In this document: positions 9,754 to 19,947 of the stretch, piece after piece
Position numbering within the stretch: the first letter of the stretch is position 1
How the letters are laid out: every line of letters begins with the position of its first letter
NCBI GenBank assembly: GCA_963746735.1
Contig: CAVVCO010000024.1
Span: forward strand, 1-64,000
Source of the DNA: CAVSWT01 sp963746735
GTDB taxonomy: Bacteria; Bacteroidota; Ignavibacteria; Ignavibacteriales; Ignavibacteriaceae
DNA: 64,000 bases
Direction of reading: 5' to 3'
Notes under the pieces: model-generated
Told to the model about the DNA's origin: nothing
The model's database searches: none
What the model saw: only the letters and a program-made list of their open reading frames with translations
Program-made: the position numbers and the translations under genes

Positions 9754-9939
9754 AGCTTCACCTCCGTGGATTTAATTTTTATAGGTGAAACTTGCAATAA
9801 AATATTGGGGAATTATTTCAAAATTGTCTCAAATTCTATAAGATATGTTGCATCGGATAATTATTTGGACAATAATTCAATATGATGACAGATCAAGTTT
9901 GCTTTTTATAGGAATTGAATTTGGAATTTACTAAAGTGC

Positions 9940-10010
9940 TAAATTGTCTAATTGCTTAATGAGAATTTTCAGTTAATTACAGATTAGCGATTTAGCAATT
10001 AGACAATTTA
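9940..10010. repeat. 17-bp perfect inverted repeat between two minus-strand genes
   Basis: TAAATTGTCTAATTGCT at 9940-9956 is matched by its reverse complement at 9994-10010, with 37 nt between. It lies in the 230-nt gap between the metallo-hydrolase gene and the propeller gene. There is no T-run, so it is not a typical terminator; it may be a small repetitive element or a structured 3' end. Confidence 0.6.
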
Positions 10011-10028
10011 ACAATTTGAAAAGAAGAT

Positions 10029-10763
10029 TTATTTCATTTTTCTAATTCTTACTTCCACATTTTTTGTATCTTTCATCAAATCAACAATTTTTGACACATC
10101 TGTATCTCCAGTATGATAGGGATATAATATTTTCGGCTGAAATGCTTTTGCTGCATCGGCAACCATTTCCGGTGTCATTGTATAAGGCAGATTCATTGGT
10201 AAAAAAGCAATATCAATATTTTTTAAGGCTTTCATTTCCGGAGTGTTTTCAGTATCGCCGGCGATATAAACATTTTTTTCTCCAAAAGTAATTATATATC
10301 CATTCCCTTCCCCTTTTGGATGAAAGGGTTCTCCATTATCTCTTTTATGAACAAGGTTATAAGCTGGGACTGCTAAAATATTTAATCCGTCGACTGTTTT
10401 GTCATCACCATTATTCATAATTATTCCATCAGAAATTTTCTCTGCACAAAGCTTAGTTAAAACTATTTTTGTTTTATCTGTTTTTATTTTTTCAATTGCT
10501 GAAAGATCTAAATGATCACCATGATGATGTGTAATCAAAATTAAATCAGCTTTAGGGAACTGAGAATAATCTGCTAATTTGCTGAACGGATCTATATAAA
10601 TAATTTTATTATCGAATTTAAACATTAATGAAGCATGGCCGATAAAAGTTATTTCCAAATTTCCTTTGGAAGTCTTGATGGTATCTTTTTCAAAATTAGT
10701 CTGAGCCATAACTGAAATGGTCATTAAAATAATTGCTGGTAATAAAAATATTATTCGAATCAT
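10029..10763 (-). CDS. Exported metallo-beta-lactamase-fold metal-dependent hydrolase (UlaG/UPF0173-like)
   Basis: The 244-residue product has a signal peptide (about 1-20, ending VMAQ), so it acts in the periplasm or outside. After ITFIGHASLMFKF, typical of the UPF0173/UlaG group, the metal-binding motif is THHHGDHLD (about residues 78-86). Further metal-ligand regions are IAGDTENT and YPYHTGDT. The family is a set of metal-dependent hydrolases, often of unknown substrate; lactonase or phosphodiesterase activity is possible but not shown by the sequence. The gene lies 48 nt downstream of the hybrid regulator gene on the same strand. Confidence 0.82.
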   Translation of the reverse strand: MIRIIFLLPAIILMTISVMAQTNFEKDTIKTSKGNLEITFIGHASLMFKFDNKIIYIDPFSKLADYSQFPKADLILITHHHGDHLDLSAIEKIKTDKTKIVLTKLCAEKISDGIIMNNGDDKTVDGLNILAVPAYNLVHKRDNGEPFHPKGEGNGYIITFGEKNVYIAGDTENTPEMKALKNIDIAFLPMNLPYTMTPEMVADAAKAFQPKILYPYHTGDTDVSKIVDLMKDTKNVEVRIRKMK

Positions 10764-10811
10764 TTTTTCTCCTAATTAAAATATTTAAAAAAATAAAAGG
10801 CTTTCCTAAAA

Positions 10812-13800
10812 TCAAACTTTAACTTTCTTTTTATAATCTCCAGGCGTGCAGCCATACATATCCTGGAATGATTTTGTAAAATATGCTTGAGAATTAAATC
10901 CAACTTTGTATGCAATTTCAGCCATGTTGCCAGCGTCCTGCTTAATTAAGTCTGCCGCACGCTGCAAACGGAATGAACGAATAAATTCACTTGTTGATTG
11001 ATAACAAATCGCTTTAACTTTTCTATGCAACTGCGAACGGCTCATCCCAATTTTATCGCATAATGTTTCCACGCTTAAATTTTCATCTTCAATATGATCT
11101 TCAATTGTTTTGGTAAGCTTTTCAATAAAGATTTTCTGGCTGGAAGGAACAATTACTTCAGCAGGCTTTAAAATCATTTCCGCCTGAAACTTTTCTCTCA
11201 TCTTCTGCCGAATTTGAATTAAATTTTTTACTCTTACTTTTAATTCTTCTGTATTAAACGGCTTAATTAAATAATCATCCGCTCCAATCTCCAAACCTTC
11301 AAGCTTATTTTCAATAGCAGCCTTTGCAGTTAACAGGATAACCGGAATATGATTTGTTTTTATATTTGATTTTAATTCTTTGCATAAATCATAGCCATCC
11401 ATTTTAGGCATCATTATATCACTTACAATAAGATCAGGAATTAATTCTTCTGCAAGCTGTAATCCTTTTTCTCCATCTTCAGCTTCTACAACCGTATAAT
11501 CATCTTCAAGCTGTTCGCAGATAAAATTTCTTAAATCAAAATGATCTTCAACAACTAAAACCAGGTTTGCCTGCCCGGACGATAGCTTTGATTCTTTTGA
11601 AACAGATTTTATTTTTTCTTCACCGACTTCAATTAAATCATTTTCTTCTTCAACAATATTTTTATTCGTCTCATAAATTTGATCGCGTGTAAAAAGTTTA
11701 TCCCCCAAAGGAATAATTATTTGAAAAGTAGTTTCAACGCCTGGTAAACTTTCCACTTCAATTTTTCCGTGATGAAGTTCAACTAATTCTTTAGATAAAG
11801 CTAAACCTATTCCGGTACCTTCATAGTTTTTACTTCCGCTTTCATCAACTTGATAAAAACGATCGAATACATACGGAAGCTTTTCTTTTGGAATACTAAT
11901 TCCTGTATTTGTCACTTTAATTTCAACTTCAGTTTCATTCGAATTTAAATTAACCGAAACTTTTTCATTTGAAGGAGTAAATTTTAACGCGTTTGAAAGA
12001 AGATTGTAAATTACTGTTTCCATTTTTTCTCTATCGATATAAACAATCAATTCATGCATTTCAGTATTATCAGATAACGGCAAGTTATTAAATTTTAAAT
12101 CTATTTTATTATGATCTGCGAGAGAAATAAATGAAGAAACTATTCTTCTTATAAAATGATAGATTTCAGTTTTTTGAACTTTTAGCTTTATACTGCCTGA
12201 TTCTATTTTCGATAATTCTAAAATCTGATTAATTAATTGAAGCAACCGCTGGGCATTCTTTTTCATTACCTTAAAATCGGCCGGCTCTTCATTAGATTTT
12301 TTTAAATACTTTTCAAGTATACCCAATATTAACGTTAATGGAGTTCTAAATTCATGAGAAATATTTGCAAAGAATCTAGATTTAAGTTTGTCAACTTCAT
12401 TTAATTTATTGGTTTCAAATTCTTTCAGCTTTAAATCATTTTTAAGTTTTATTCTATTTACTTCATATCGTCTTACTGTAATTAGCCCGGCAATAAAAAC
12501 AGAAAAGTAAATTAAGTATGCCCACCAGGTTCGCCACCAGGGCGGGCTTATAATTAATTGTATTGATGCTTCCTTAACACTCCAAATCCCATCATTGTTG
12601 CAGCCTTTGACTTTAAATGTATAGGTCCCTGGATCTAAATTTGTGTAAGATGCAAAGTCTTTCGTTCCGGATTGAATCCATCTTTTATTAAAACCTTCCA
12701 TCTTATAAGCATAACGATTTTTTGTCGGCTCAGTGAAATCTAAAGCTGCAAATTCAAATGAAAAGAATTTATCTGAATAATCAAGTTCAATAGTTTTTAC
12801 TTTCAATAACTTATCAATTGAAAAAAATTCTTCATCAAATTTCTTAAATGATGTAAATGCGACCGAAGGTATATTTTTATTTTCATTCATAGCGGAAGGA
12901 TTAAAAAAATTGAAGCCATTCATGCCGCCGAAAAAAAGAATTCCATCCTTAGTCTTTAGAGCAGAGTTGTCGCTGAAGTTATAATTATCTACTCCATCAT
13001 TTGAGTCATAATTTTTAACCTCAAATTTATTTTTTGAAATGTATTTGAATTTTATAAGCCCTCTTTGAGTGCTCAACCAAAGGTTATTTTCATTATCAGT
13101 AAGCATTGCTTGAATTTGATTGTCCAGCAATCCTTCATTGGTTGAATAATTAGTGAAATGCCCAGTATTTTGATCGAGTAGGTTAATACCGTGGTCTGTT
13201 CCAATCCACAAGTTTTTATTTTTGTCTTCACATATTGCCGTTACATTTCCTTTACTTATGCTTGTTGAATCATCTTCATCATTAATATATTTAACACAAG
13301 TACCATCCTTATTTATTTTAAGCAAACCATTTGGAGTTCCAACCCAATAGATATCATTTTTGTCTTTATAAAAAACACTAACCCTCTTACCGGCGAGTGC
13401 TGCAGAATCTATCGGGCTAATTACATTATAGGAAAATTTTTCAGTAATTTTATTCAACTTACACACACCTACTTCAGTACCAATCAAAATATTTCCCTGC
13501 AGATCATCTTTCAAAGTGACAACTCTATTATCAAGCAAAGTATTAGGCTTCTTAAGGTCTTTAATAAAATGTTTAATATTACCTGTTAATATATTCAGCT
13601 TAAAAAGTCCGCCGCTATATGAACCTATCCAAAGGATATTATCTCTATCATTATCTTTATACAACGTGTAAATGAAATTCTCATCAATCTGTGAATTACT
13701 ATTAAGATTAAAATGAATGAAATCTCCGGTATCAAAATTAAATTTGTCAAATCCTTTATTAGTGCCAATCCATATATTTGAATCGTTATCTTCAGAAAAA

Positions 13801-14954
13801 GATAGTACGTGATTATCTTGAAGTGAATTATCTCGATAAGGATTATTTTTAAAGTGATAAAATTTGGGAGGATTCAAATTAGTTTTTTCTAGACTCTCAT
13901 TTGTACCAGCCCATAGATTATTTGAGCGATCAATAAGAATATATCTTACATAATTATTTTTAATGGTTTGGTTATCCCGAATATCATTTTGAAAGGCTTC
14001 AAATATTTCTGTCTTTGGACTAAATTTATTTATGCCCCCGCCTAAAGTTGCGAGCCATAAATTTTCATCAGTATCTTCCTCTATTGATAATACCTTATCA
14101 GCACTAATGCTATTTTGTCCGGGAGTATTTTTATAAATAGTAAATTTTTGATTTTTGATTTCCAGCTTAACTAATCCGCCTGCATAAGTCCCGATCCATA
14201 AAATATTATTTCTGCCAAGGTATAAAGTCATAACATAATTGCTGCTTAAACCGGATTCATTTTTCCTGTCGGAAGAATAGACACTGAATTTTCCAGTTTT
14301 AGTATCAAGCATATTTAAACCCCCGCCTAAAGTGCCAATCCATAAATTCCCTAAATCATCCTCAACAATTGATGAAATACTGTTTGAGCTTAATCCATCT
14401 TTTCTAAAATATCTCTTGAACTTAAACTGAGAATTTCTGCCATTTTGTTTAACAAGCTGATCAGCAGAAATTTTATTTAGCCCGTTTGAGGTGCCAATCC
14501 ATAAATCACCATTTTTGCGTTGGTATATGGCGCTAATATCATTGTGACTTAAACTAAAATCATCGTCTTTATCATTTAGAAAATGTAAAAATCTAACATC
14601 GATATTTTTATTTGAGTTTTCATTAACTGCAAATTTATTTAGCCCCCGCCTTGTTCCAATCCATAAATTGCCATTTTTATCTTGATAAATGGCTGTTATA
14701 AAATTATCCGAAATAGAATTGGAATCTTTTTTATTATATATATAATTATAAAATTTATAGCCGTCGAATTTATTTAATCCGACCTTTGTTCCAATCCATA
14801 AAAATCCTTTTTTATCTTGTAATATTGTTTGAACTGTTGATTGGGAAAGCCCGTTTTCAATTTGGAAATGATTGAATTGTAAAGTTTGATGTTTGCGGAA
14901 ATAATAAGCAACTAAATAGATAAGTATAATAAATATGACTTTATTTAATACCAT
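10812..14954 (-). CDS. Hybrid two-component system regulator (sensor, kinase, receiver and AraC output in one protein)
   Basis: The 1380-residue product has the full order of Bacteroidota HTCS proteins. A short N-terminal hydrophobic segment is followed by about 14 two-component-propeller repeats (W[IL]GT..GLNK..) over residues 30-700. Then come a Y_Y_Y domain (about 735-800), a membrane helix (WWAYLIYFSVFIAGLIT), a HisKA domain with ANISHEFRTPLT (phospho-His), and an ATPase domain with N-box NALKFTP and GTGIGLALSKELV. A receiver with the phospho-Asp in DLIVSDIMMPKMDGY and a C-terminal AraC-type HTH (two helix-turn-helix units, AEIAYKVGFNSQAYFTKSF) follow. It senses a ligand in the periplasm, usually a sugar, and activates neighbouring catabolic genes. 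It faces the gtaA-like and glycosidase genes, its likely targets. The N-terminus lacks a clear cleavage site, so the start is uncertain. Confidence 0.93.
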   Translation of the reverse strand: MVLNKVIFIILIYLVAYYFRKHQTLQFNHFQIENGLSQSTVQTILQDKKGFLWIGTKVGLNKFDGYKFYNYIYNKKDSNSISDNFITAIYQDKNGNLWIGTRRGLNKFAVNENSNKNIDVRFLHFLNDKDDDFSLSHNDISAIYQRKNGDLWIGTSNGLNKISADQLVKQNGRNSQFKFKRYFRKDGLSSNSISSIVEDDLGNLWIGTLGGGLNMLDTKTGKFSVYSSDRKNESGLSSNYVMTLYLGRNNILWIGTYAGGLVKLEIKNQKFTIYKNTPGQNSISADKVLSIEEDTDENLWLATLGGGINKFSPKTEIFEAFQNDIRDNQTIKNNYVRYILIDRSNNLWAGTNESLEKTNLNPPKFYHFKNNPYRDNSLQDNHVLSFSEDNDSNIWIGTNKGFDKFNFDTGDFIHFNLNSNSQIDENFIYTLYKDNDRDNILWIGSYSGGLFKLNILTGNIKHFIKDLKKPNTLLDNRVVTLKDDLQGNILIGTEVGVCKLNKITEKFSYNVISPIDSAALAGKRVSVFYKDKNDIYWVGTPNGLLKINKDGTCVKYINDEDDSTSISKGNVTAICEDKNKNLWIGTDHGINLLDQNTGHFTNYSTNEGLLDNQIQAMLTDNENNLWLSTQRGLIKFKYISKNKFEVKNYDSNDGVDNYNFSDNSALKTKDGILFFGGMNGFNFFNPSAMNENKNIPSVAFTSFKKFDEEFFSIDKLLKVKTIELDYSDKFFSFEFAALDFTEPTKNRYAYKMEGFNKRWIQSGTKDFASYTNLDPGTYTFKVKGCNNDGIWSVKEASIQLIISPPWWRTWWAYLIYFSVFIAGLITVRRYEVNRIKLKNDLKLKEFETNKLNEVDKLKSRFFANISHEFRTPLTLILGILEKYLKKSNEEPADFKVMKKNAQRLLQLINQILELSKIESGSIKLKVQKTEIYHFIRRIVSSFISLADHNKIDLKFNNLPLSDNTEMHELIVYIDREKMETVIYNLLSNALKFTPSNEKVSVNLNSNETEVEIKVTNTGISIPKEKLPYVFDRFYQVDESGSKNYEGTGIGLALSKELVELHHGKIEVESLPGVETTFQIIIPLGDKLFTRDQIYETNKNIVEEENDLIEVGEEKIKSVSKESKLSSGQANLVLVVEDHFDLRNFICEQLEDDYTVVEAEDGEKGLQLAEELIPDLIVSDIMMPKMDGYDLCKELKSNIKTNHIPVILLTAKAAIENKLEGLEIGADDYLIKPFNTEELKVRVKNLIQIRQKMREKFQAEMILKPAEVIVPSSQKIFIEKLTKTIEDHIEDENLSVETLCDKIGMSRSQLHRKVKAICYQSTSEFIRSFRLQRAADLIKQDAGNMAEIAYKVGFNSQAYFTKSFQDMYGCTPGDYKKKVKV

Positions 14955-15259
14955 AAAAACTTGTACTACTTGTTTACTGAAAGTGAAAGCGAAAAGAAGA
15001 GAAATGATATTAAACTATTATAACTAAAATAATAGAAATCACTCAAGGCTTAAAGAATTCTTAGCATATCGTGTAAGTAAAATAAAAAACAAGTGATCAT
15101 TAAAAAATAATCTACATCACTTTAAGCTAATATATTTTCTAGATATTTTACAAATGTTTAGCTAATATTTGATAGGTTGTTATAATAATCAATTATTAAA
15201 TTTAAGCAATGTATTTAAGTGCACTTTTATTCACTACTTAATATATATTGGAGTTAGTT

Positions 15260-17317
15260 TTGAATAAAACATTATCATATTATAATTATCTTTTTCCTTA
15301 TTTTTTTTACATTCCCAAATACTCCCGCTCAAAACTCAATTACAAGGCCACCGGCAATTCCTCATTAATAACTTCAAGTCCTTATTTCAGTATTTGGTCG
15401 TTTGCTGATAATCCGCTTGATGATTATACAAGACACTGGACCGGAAGCACAATGAGTGTTTTCTCAATGATTAATATTGATGGAAAAGTCTATAGAATAC
15501 TAGGCGGAAACATTGGTTCGATGTTCCAAATTAAATCTTACGCAGACTATTATTAATCCAACTCAAACTATTCTTAAATTCAATGATGCGGGAATTGAAT
15601 TACAAATGATATTTACAACTCCCCTGCTGCCTGATTCTTTAGATCTAATTTCAGAAGATGCATCGTATATAAGCTGGCAAATAAAATCCACTGATAATAA
15701 AGAACATAATGTATCTATTTATGTTGACAATGATGCCGAACTTTGCTTAGATAATCCAGGTCAAAATGTTAGCTGGGGAAGATTAAAACTTGATGATGCA
15801 ACTGTTTTGAAAATGGGTTCTACTAAACAGCCGATTCTTGAAAAAAGCGGGGATAATTTACGAATAGATTGGGGTTACATTTATTTGGTTTCGCCTGACA
15901 ATCAAAAACCTCAAAGTGCTATTGGCCCTGCTGATGATATTAGATACGACTTTATCAATAATAACAACTTACCATCCAACGATAATTTTGATATGCCCTG
16001 TCAGGGTAATTATCGATGGCCGATTCAAGCGTTACTTTTTAATTTAGGAAAAGTAGGCAACAACGTAAAAGAAGTCTATTCAATATTAGCTTATGATGAT
16101 GTTTATTCAATTGAATTTTTTCAAAGAAAATTACAAGCGTATTGGAAAAGAAATGGTAAATCAATTAATGATGTTATAAGTGAAAGATTAAATAATTATA
16201 AATCTTTGATGAATGCCTGTGAAGAGATTGATAAAAAATTAATTTCAGATTTAAATTCGAAAGGCGGAAATGATTATGCATCAATTTGCGCATCTGGCAT
16301 ACCGGCAAGTTTTTGCAGCACACAAGCTTGCAGTGGATATTGATGGAACTCCAATGCTTTTTCCAAAAGAAAATTTTAGCAATGGATGTATTAGCACAGT
16401 TGATGTGATTTACCCATCAGCACCATTTCTTTCTTTATCTCAATTCAAATCTTTTAAAAGCATTATTAACTCCGGTATTTGAATATGCAGAATATGTCAC
16501 GATGGAAATTTCCATTCGCTCCACATGACCTTGGAACTTATCCAAAAGCAAACGGACAAGTTTACGGAGGAGGTGAAAAAAACGAAGAATCTCAAATGCC
16601 GGTTGAAGAATCCGGCAACATGATTATACTTACTTACGGAATTTGCAGAAAAGAAAATAACATTGATTATGCTAAAAAATATTGGAATAAACTTGAACAG
16701 TGGGCAGAATATCTAAAAGAGAAAGGATTGGATCCTGAGAACCAGTTATGCACCGATGATTTTACAGGACACTTAGCGCATAATACAAATTTATCAGTAA
16801 AAGCTATTGTTGCGTTGGATTGTTTTTCAAAAATTTGTGAAATGGCAGGAAAAAATGATAAAGCAAAAGAATATGAAACTCATTGCAAATGATTATGCAA
16901 ATAAATGGGAAGCAATGGCACTTGGATAATGATCATTATAAATTAGCATTTGATAAACCAGGCACATGGAGTATGAAGTATAATTTAGTTTGGGATAAAC
17001 TTTTCAATCTTAATCTATTTCCCAAAGTTGTAGAAGAAAGAGAATTAAAATACTACTTAACAAAATTAAATAAGTACGGACTGCCTCTTGATAACAGAGC
17101 TGAATTCACTAAGCCGGAATGGATGACCTGGACAGCCTCAATGTATTATGATAAAAATGATTTTGAAAAATATATGCACACAATAGTTCAGTATTTAAAT
17201 GAAACTCCTGATAGAGTTCCTTTCAGCGATTGGTACGAAACCATTACTGCAAGAAAAGACGGTTTTCAAGCGAGAAGTGTTGTGGGTGGAATATTTATTA
17301 AAATGCTTTTTAAGTAA
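15260..17317 (+). pseudogene. GtaA-type glutaminase family protein (DUF4964/DUF5127/DUF4965/DUF1793), multiply frameshifted
   Basis: Five overlapping open frames together make one GtaA-like protein. I see PYFSIWSFADNPLDDYTRHWTG and IDGKVYRILGG (N-terminal domain), then FTTPLLPDSLDLIS, LAYRQVFAAHKLAVD, ENFSNGCISTVDV, RWKFPFAPHDLGTYP, GGGEKNEESQMPVEESGNM, LCTDDFTGHLAHN, AFDKPGTWSMKYNLVWDKL and ETPDRVPFSDWYET...FQARSVVGGIF, all in family order. Frames join by skipping one base at about 15308 (run of eight T), 15530, 16292, 16445, 16497, 16875 and 16922; one further shift near 15365 goes the other way. Start: TTG at 15260 with GGAG upstream; the corrected N-terminus gives a signal peptide ending TPAQ. 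Family members are secreted or periplasmic; several are annotated as glutaminases. Eight shifts in 2 kb with well-kept protein sequence point to a young pseudogene or locally poor consensus. Confidence 0.82.
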
Positions 17318-17396
17318 TGAATTATCTATTTGAGAAGTAGATTAATTATTAATCGCAAATAAAATTTATTTAATTATAAAAGTCCAGGAATTACTA

Positions 17397-18815
17397 ATGA
17401 AAAAAATCTTTCTTCTTTTATTTTTATTTATTTCATTCAATTCCTTTTCACAGGAATTATTTACTAACAATCCTCTAGTAAATGATGCATTCAAATTAGC
17501 TGTTCAAACTGTTGACATAAATGTTAGGCGCGGAGTACTTGCTGCCGGCGGCGATTATGGCGGAGAATGGACTCGTGATATCGCAATTAATTCCTGGAAT
17601 GGAGTCAGCTTGTTAAGGCCGCACGTTGCTGAAAAATCGTTGTGGAGTGTTACAATCAATAAAGATACAATTGGGCATCAATACTGGGATAAAATTCTTT
17701 GGGCAATAGCAGCATGTAATCATTACATAGTAACCGGAGATAAAAAATTTCTTTCGCAGGCTTACAATTGTTCCGCAAACACTATCAAACAATTAGAGCA
17801 AAGCACATTCGACAAGAATTACGGTTTGTTTATGGGACCATCGGTTTTCAATGACGGAATTGCAGGTTATCCGCAGCCGATTTATGAACCAAATAATTAT
17901 TCCAGCTATGTATTAGATCATAAAAATTCAAATGTCATTAAATGCTTAAGCACCAATTGTATTTTTTATGGAGCTTATATTGCTTTAAGCAGGATGAGCA
18001 AATTTTTAAATGAAGATCAAAATATTTCCGAAATGTATTTGCAAAAAGCTGAAGAGTTGAAAACAAATATTTTGAAGAATTTTTACAATGATAAAAAAAA
18101 TACTTTCTATTATTTAATTGATCAAAATGGAAAAGCTGCTTCTTATCAAGAAGGACTTGGAATTTCGTTTGCAGTAATATTCGGAATTATAAATGGCAAA
18201 GATGCAGATCAACTTATTAAGAATGCTGTAGTTTCAAAATACGGAATCACTTCTATAACTCCGGATTTTCCACGCTACTCAAAAGAAATGCCCGGCAGAC
18301 ACAATAATATTATATGGCCTATGGTAAATGGATTTTTTGCTAGAGCTGCAATTGCAACAAAAAATTATGAAACATTTGATCATGATTTTTTTGGCTTAAC
18401 ACATTTAGCAATTGATGAAGATAAAGGTAATTATAATTTTAGAGAAATTTTTAATCCATATACTGGTAAGCCCGATGGCGGCTATCAAGATTGGGGTGAA
18501 TCAAAAATTAATTTTCATTGGGAATCATGTAAATTTCAAACCTGGTCGGCAACAGCATATATTTCAATGGTATTAAATGGATTGGTCGGAATGAAATTCA
18601 CAGAAGATTCATTATCATTTTCTCCTTTTTTGCCTGAGGAAATTAATTCATTGCAGCTTAAAGATTTAGTTTATCGTAACGCAAAACTTAATATTTCAAT
18701 CAAGGGCAAAGGCAGCAGAATCGAAACTTTCTCCGTTGATGGAATAAGACAATCTAACTTTTCAATTGCAGCAGCAATTAAAAGTAATCATACTATTGAA
18801 ATTGTACTTAAATAA
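17397..18815 (+). CDS. Secreted six-hairpin (alpha/alpha-6) glycosidase-like protein
   Basis: The 472-residue product has a signal peptide (about 1-20, ending NSFSQ). The body looks like an (alpha/alpha)6-barrel glycosidase related to amylo-alpha-1,6-glucosidase/MGH1-like families. Seen motifs are GGDYGGEWTRDIAINSW near residue 48, MPGRHNNIIWPMVNGFFARAA near 300, and YQDWGESKINFHWESCKFQTWSATAYISMVLNGL near 365-395, where acidic residues could be catalytic. A short beta domain ends the protein. It follows the gtaA-like gene by 79 nt and the pair lies opposite the hybrid regulator, so it is probably part of a sugar or glycoconjugate use locus. Substrate cannot be read from the sequence. Confidence 0.75.
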   Translation: MKKIFLLLFLFISFNSFSQELFTNNPLVNDAFKLAVQTVDINVRRGVLAAGGDYGGEWTRDIAINSWNGVSLLRPHVAEKSLWSVTINKDTIGHQYWDKILWAIAACNHYIVTGDKKFLSQAYNCSANTIKQLEQSTFDKNYGLFMGPSVFNDGIAGYPQPIYEPNNYSSYVLDHKNSNVIKCLSTNCIFYGAYIALSRMSKFLNEDQNISEMYLQKAEELKTNILKNFYNDKKNTFYYLIDQNGKAASYQEGLGISFAVIFGIINGKDADQLIKNAVVSKYGITSITPDFPRYSKEMPGRHNNIIWPMVNGFFARAAIATKNYETFDHDFFGLTHLAIDEDKGNYNFREIFNPYTGKPDGGYQDWGESKINFHWESCKFQTWSATAYISMVLNGLVGMKFTEDSLSFSPFLPEEINSLQLKDLVYRNAKLNISIKGKGSRIETFSVDGIRQSNFSIAAAIKSNHTIEIVLK

Positions 18816-18904
18816 AGTGTTAGATTATTTATTGTTGGGGAAATGGATAATTAAAATCATTATTTTTACAAAGCAATAAATTTAGAATTCAAACTGGGAT
18901 AATC

Positions 18905-19573
18905 ATGAATGAATTAATAAATCAAATCGGAATTTGCATTGAACGAGGTAAAGTAAATAAAGTATCACCTTACCCAAAAGACATGATGGGACAGGAAGGT
19001 GCTGATGAATTTACAAAACTAGCACTTGAAAATTCAATCAGTCCTGATGAAATTTTAAAAGCTTGTAATGATGGAATGCAGCGCATTGGAGAAAAATTTG
19101 GGCGCAATGAAGTTTTTGTTCCCGAACTTTTAATGGCAGCAAAAGCAATGAATGCAGTCATGGCTCATCTCAAACCATATTTTCAAGCTGGCACTGTAAA
19201 ACGTAAAGGTAAATTTATTGTTGGAACGGTTGCCGGCGATCTTCACGACATCGGGAAAAATCTTGTTGCAATGGTTGTTGAAGGAAACGGCTGGGAAGTT
19301 ATTGATCTTGGCGTTGATGTAAAACCCGCTAAGTTTTTAGAAAAGATTAAAGAGCATCCTACCAGCATTGTTGGTTTAAGTGCATTGTTAACTACAACTA
19401 TGGCAAACATGGCAAAGACAGTTACAGAAATTAAATCCCAATTTCCGGAAATAAAAGTAATTGTTGGCGGTGCGCCGCTTACGCAATCTGCTGCAGAAAA
19501 AATGGGGGCCGACGGATATGCAGACGACCCGCAAGGTGCAGTGGAGTTTTTGAATAAGATTATTGCGGCTTGA
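18905..19573 (+). CDS. Corrinoid protein of a B12-dependent methyltransferase system
   Basis: Carries the methyl group on a cobalt corrinoid between a methyl-donating and a methyl-accepting enzyme. Residues about 1-95 form the helical cap domain. The cobalamin-binding Rossmann domain follows with the lower-ligand motif DxHxxG (Asp112, His114, Gly117 in GDLHDIGKNL), the GLSALLTTT segment and VGGAPLT. At 222 residues it matches the stand-alone MtaC/MtbC/MtsB-like proteins. Downstream are genes for homocysteine methyltransferase, a MetH-type reactivation domain and a UroD-type methyltransferase, which together form a methyl-transfer set. No pterin-binding (methyl-THF) domain is encoded nearby. 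I saw no cobalamin riboswitch in the 89 nt upstream. Confidence 0.92.
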   Translation: MNELINQIGICIERGKVNKVSPYPKDMMGQEGADEFTKLALENSISPDEILKACNDGMQRIGEKFGRNEVFVPELLMAAKAMNAVMAHLKPYFQAGTVKRKGKFIVGTVAGDLHDIGKNLVAMVVEGNGWEVIDLGVDVKPAKFLEKIKEHPTSIVGLSALLTTTMANMAKTVTEIKSQFPEIKVIVGGAPLTQSAAEKMGADGYADDPQGAVEFLNKIIAA

Positions 19574-19613
19574 GAAAAAGTTATGTGATTAATCATAAAT
19601 TTACGGGGTAAAA

Positions 19614-19865
19614 ATGCTATACAAAACAATTATTAAAACCAGTACATTGATATTAGCTTGTATTTTATTACTTGGTGTAATTTCTATGGCTTTTGGTTTC
19701 TATAATAATGATTCTCTTTTTATTAAAGCGGGAATATCAATTACTTTATTAACAAGTTTGATAATTACTTTTCAGAATTTTCTTTCACTAAATAAAAAGC
19801 GGAAGATAAAAAATTTTAAAATCTTGTTTTTAACTTTCGATACAAATATTTTAATAATCAAATAA
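19614..19865 (+). CDS. Small membrane protein with two predicted helices
   Basis: An 83-residue product with two hydrophobic segments (about residues 10-30 and 38-58) and a basic C-terminal tail (KKRKIKNFK). It is not recognised. It lies between the corrinoid protein and homocysteine methyltransferase genes on the same strand, 40 nt after the former, which supports it being a real gene, but the AT-rich codon use and lack of a clear SD leave doubt. Confidence 0.45.
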   Translation: MLYKTIIKTSTLILACILLLGVISMAFGFYNNDSLFIKAGISITLLTSLIITFQNFLSLNKKRKIKNFKILFLTFDTNILIIK

Positions 19866-19947
19866 AGGGGTTATTTTTAAATGATACTCTCACACCCCGA
19901 ATATTTCAGTAAATAATTTTTCATTCATAAATTAATTTCTTGAAAAT

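Noticed and set aside
18816..18904. Cobalamin or SAM riboswitch before the corrinoid cluster
   Set aside because: The gap is only 89 nt and has no B12-box-like or SAM-type conserved stems.
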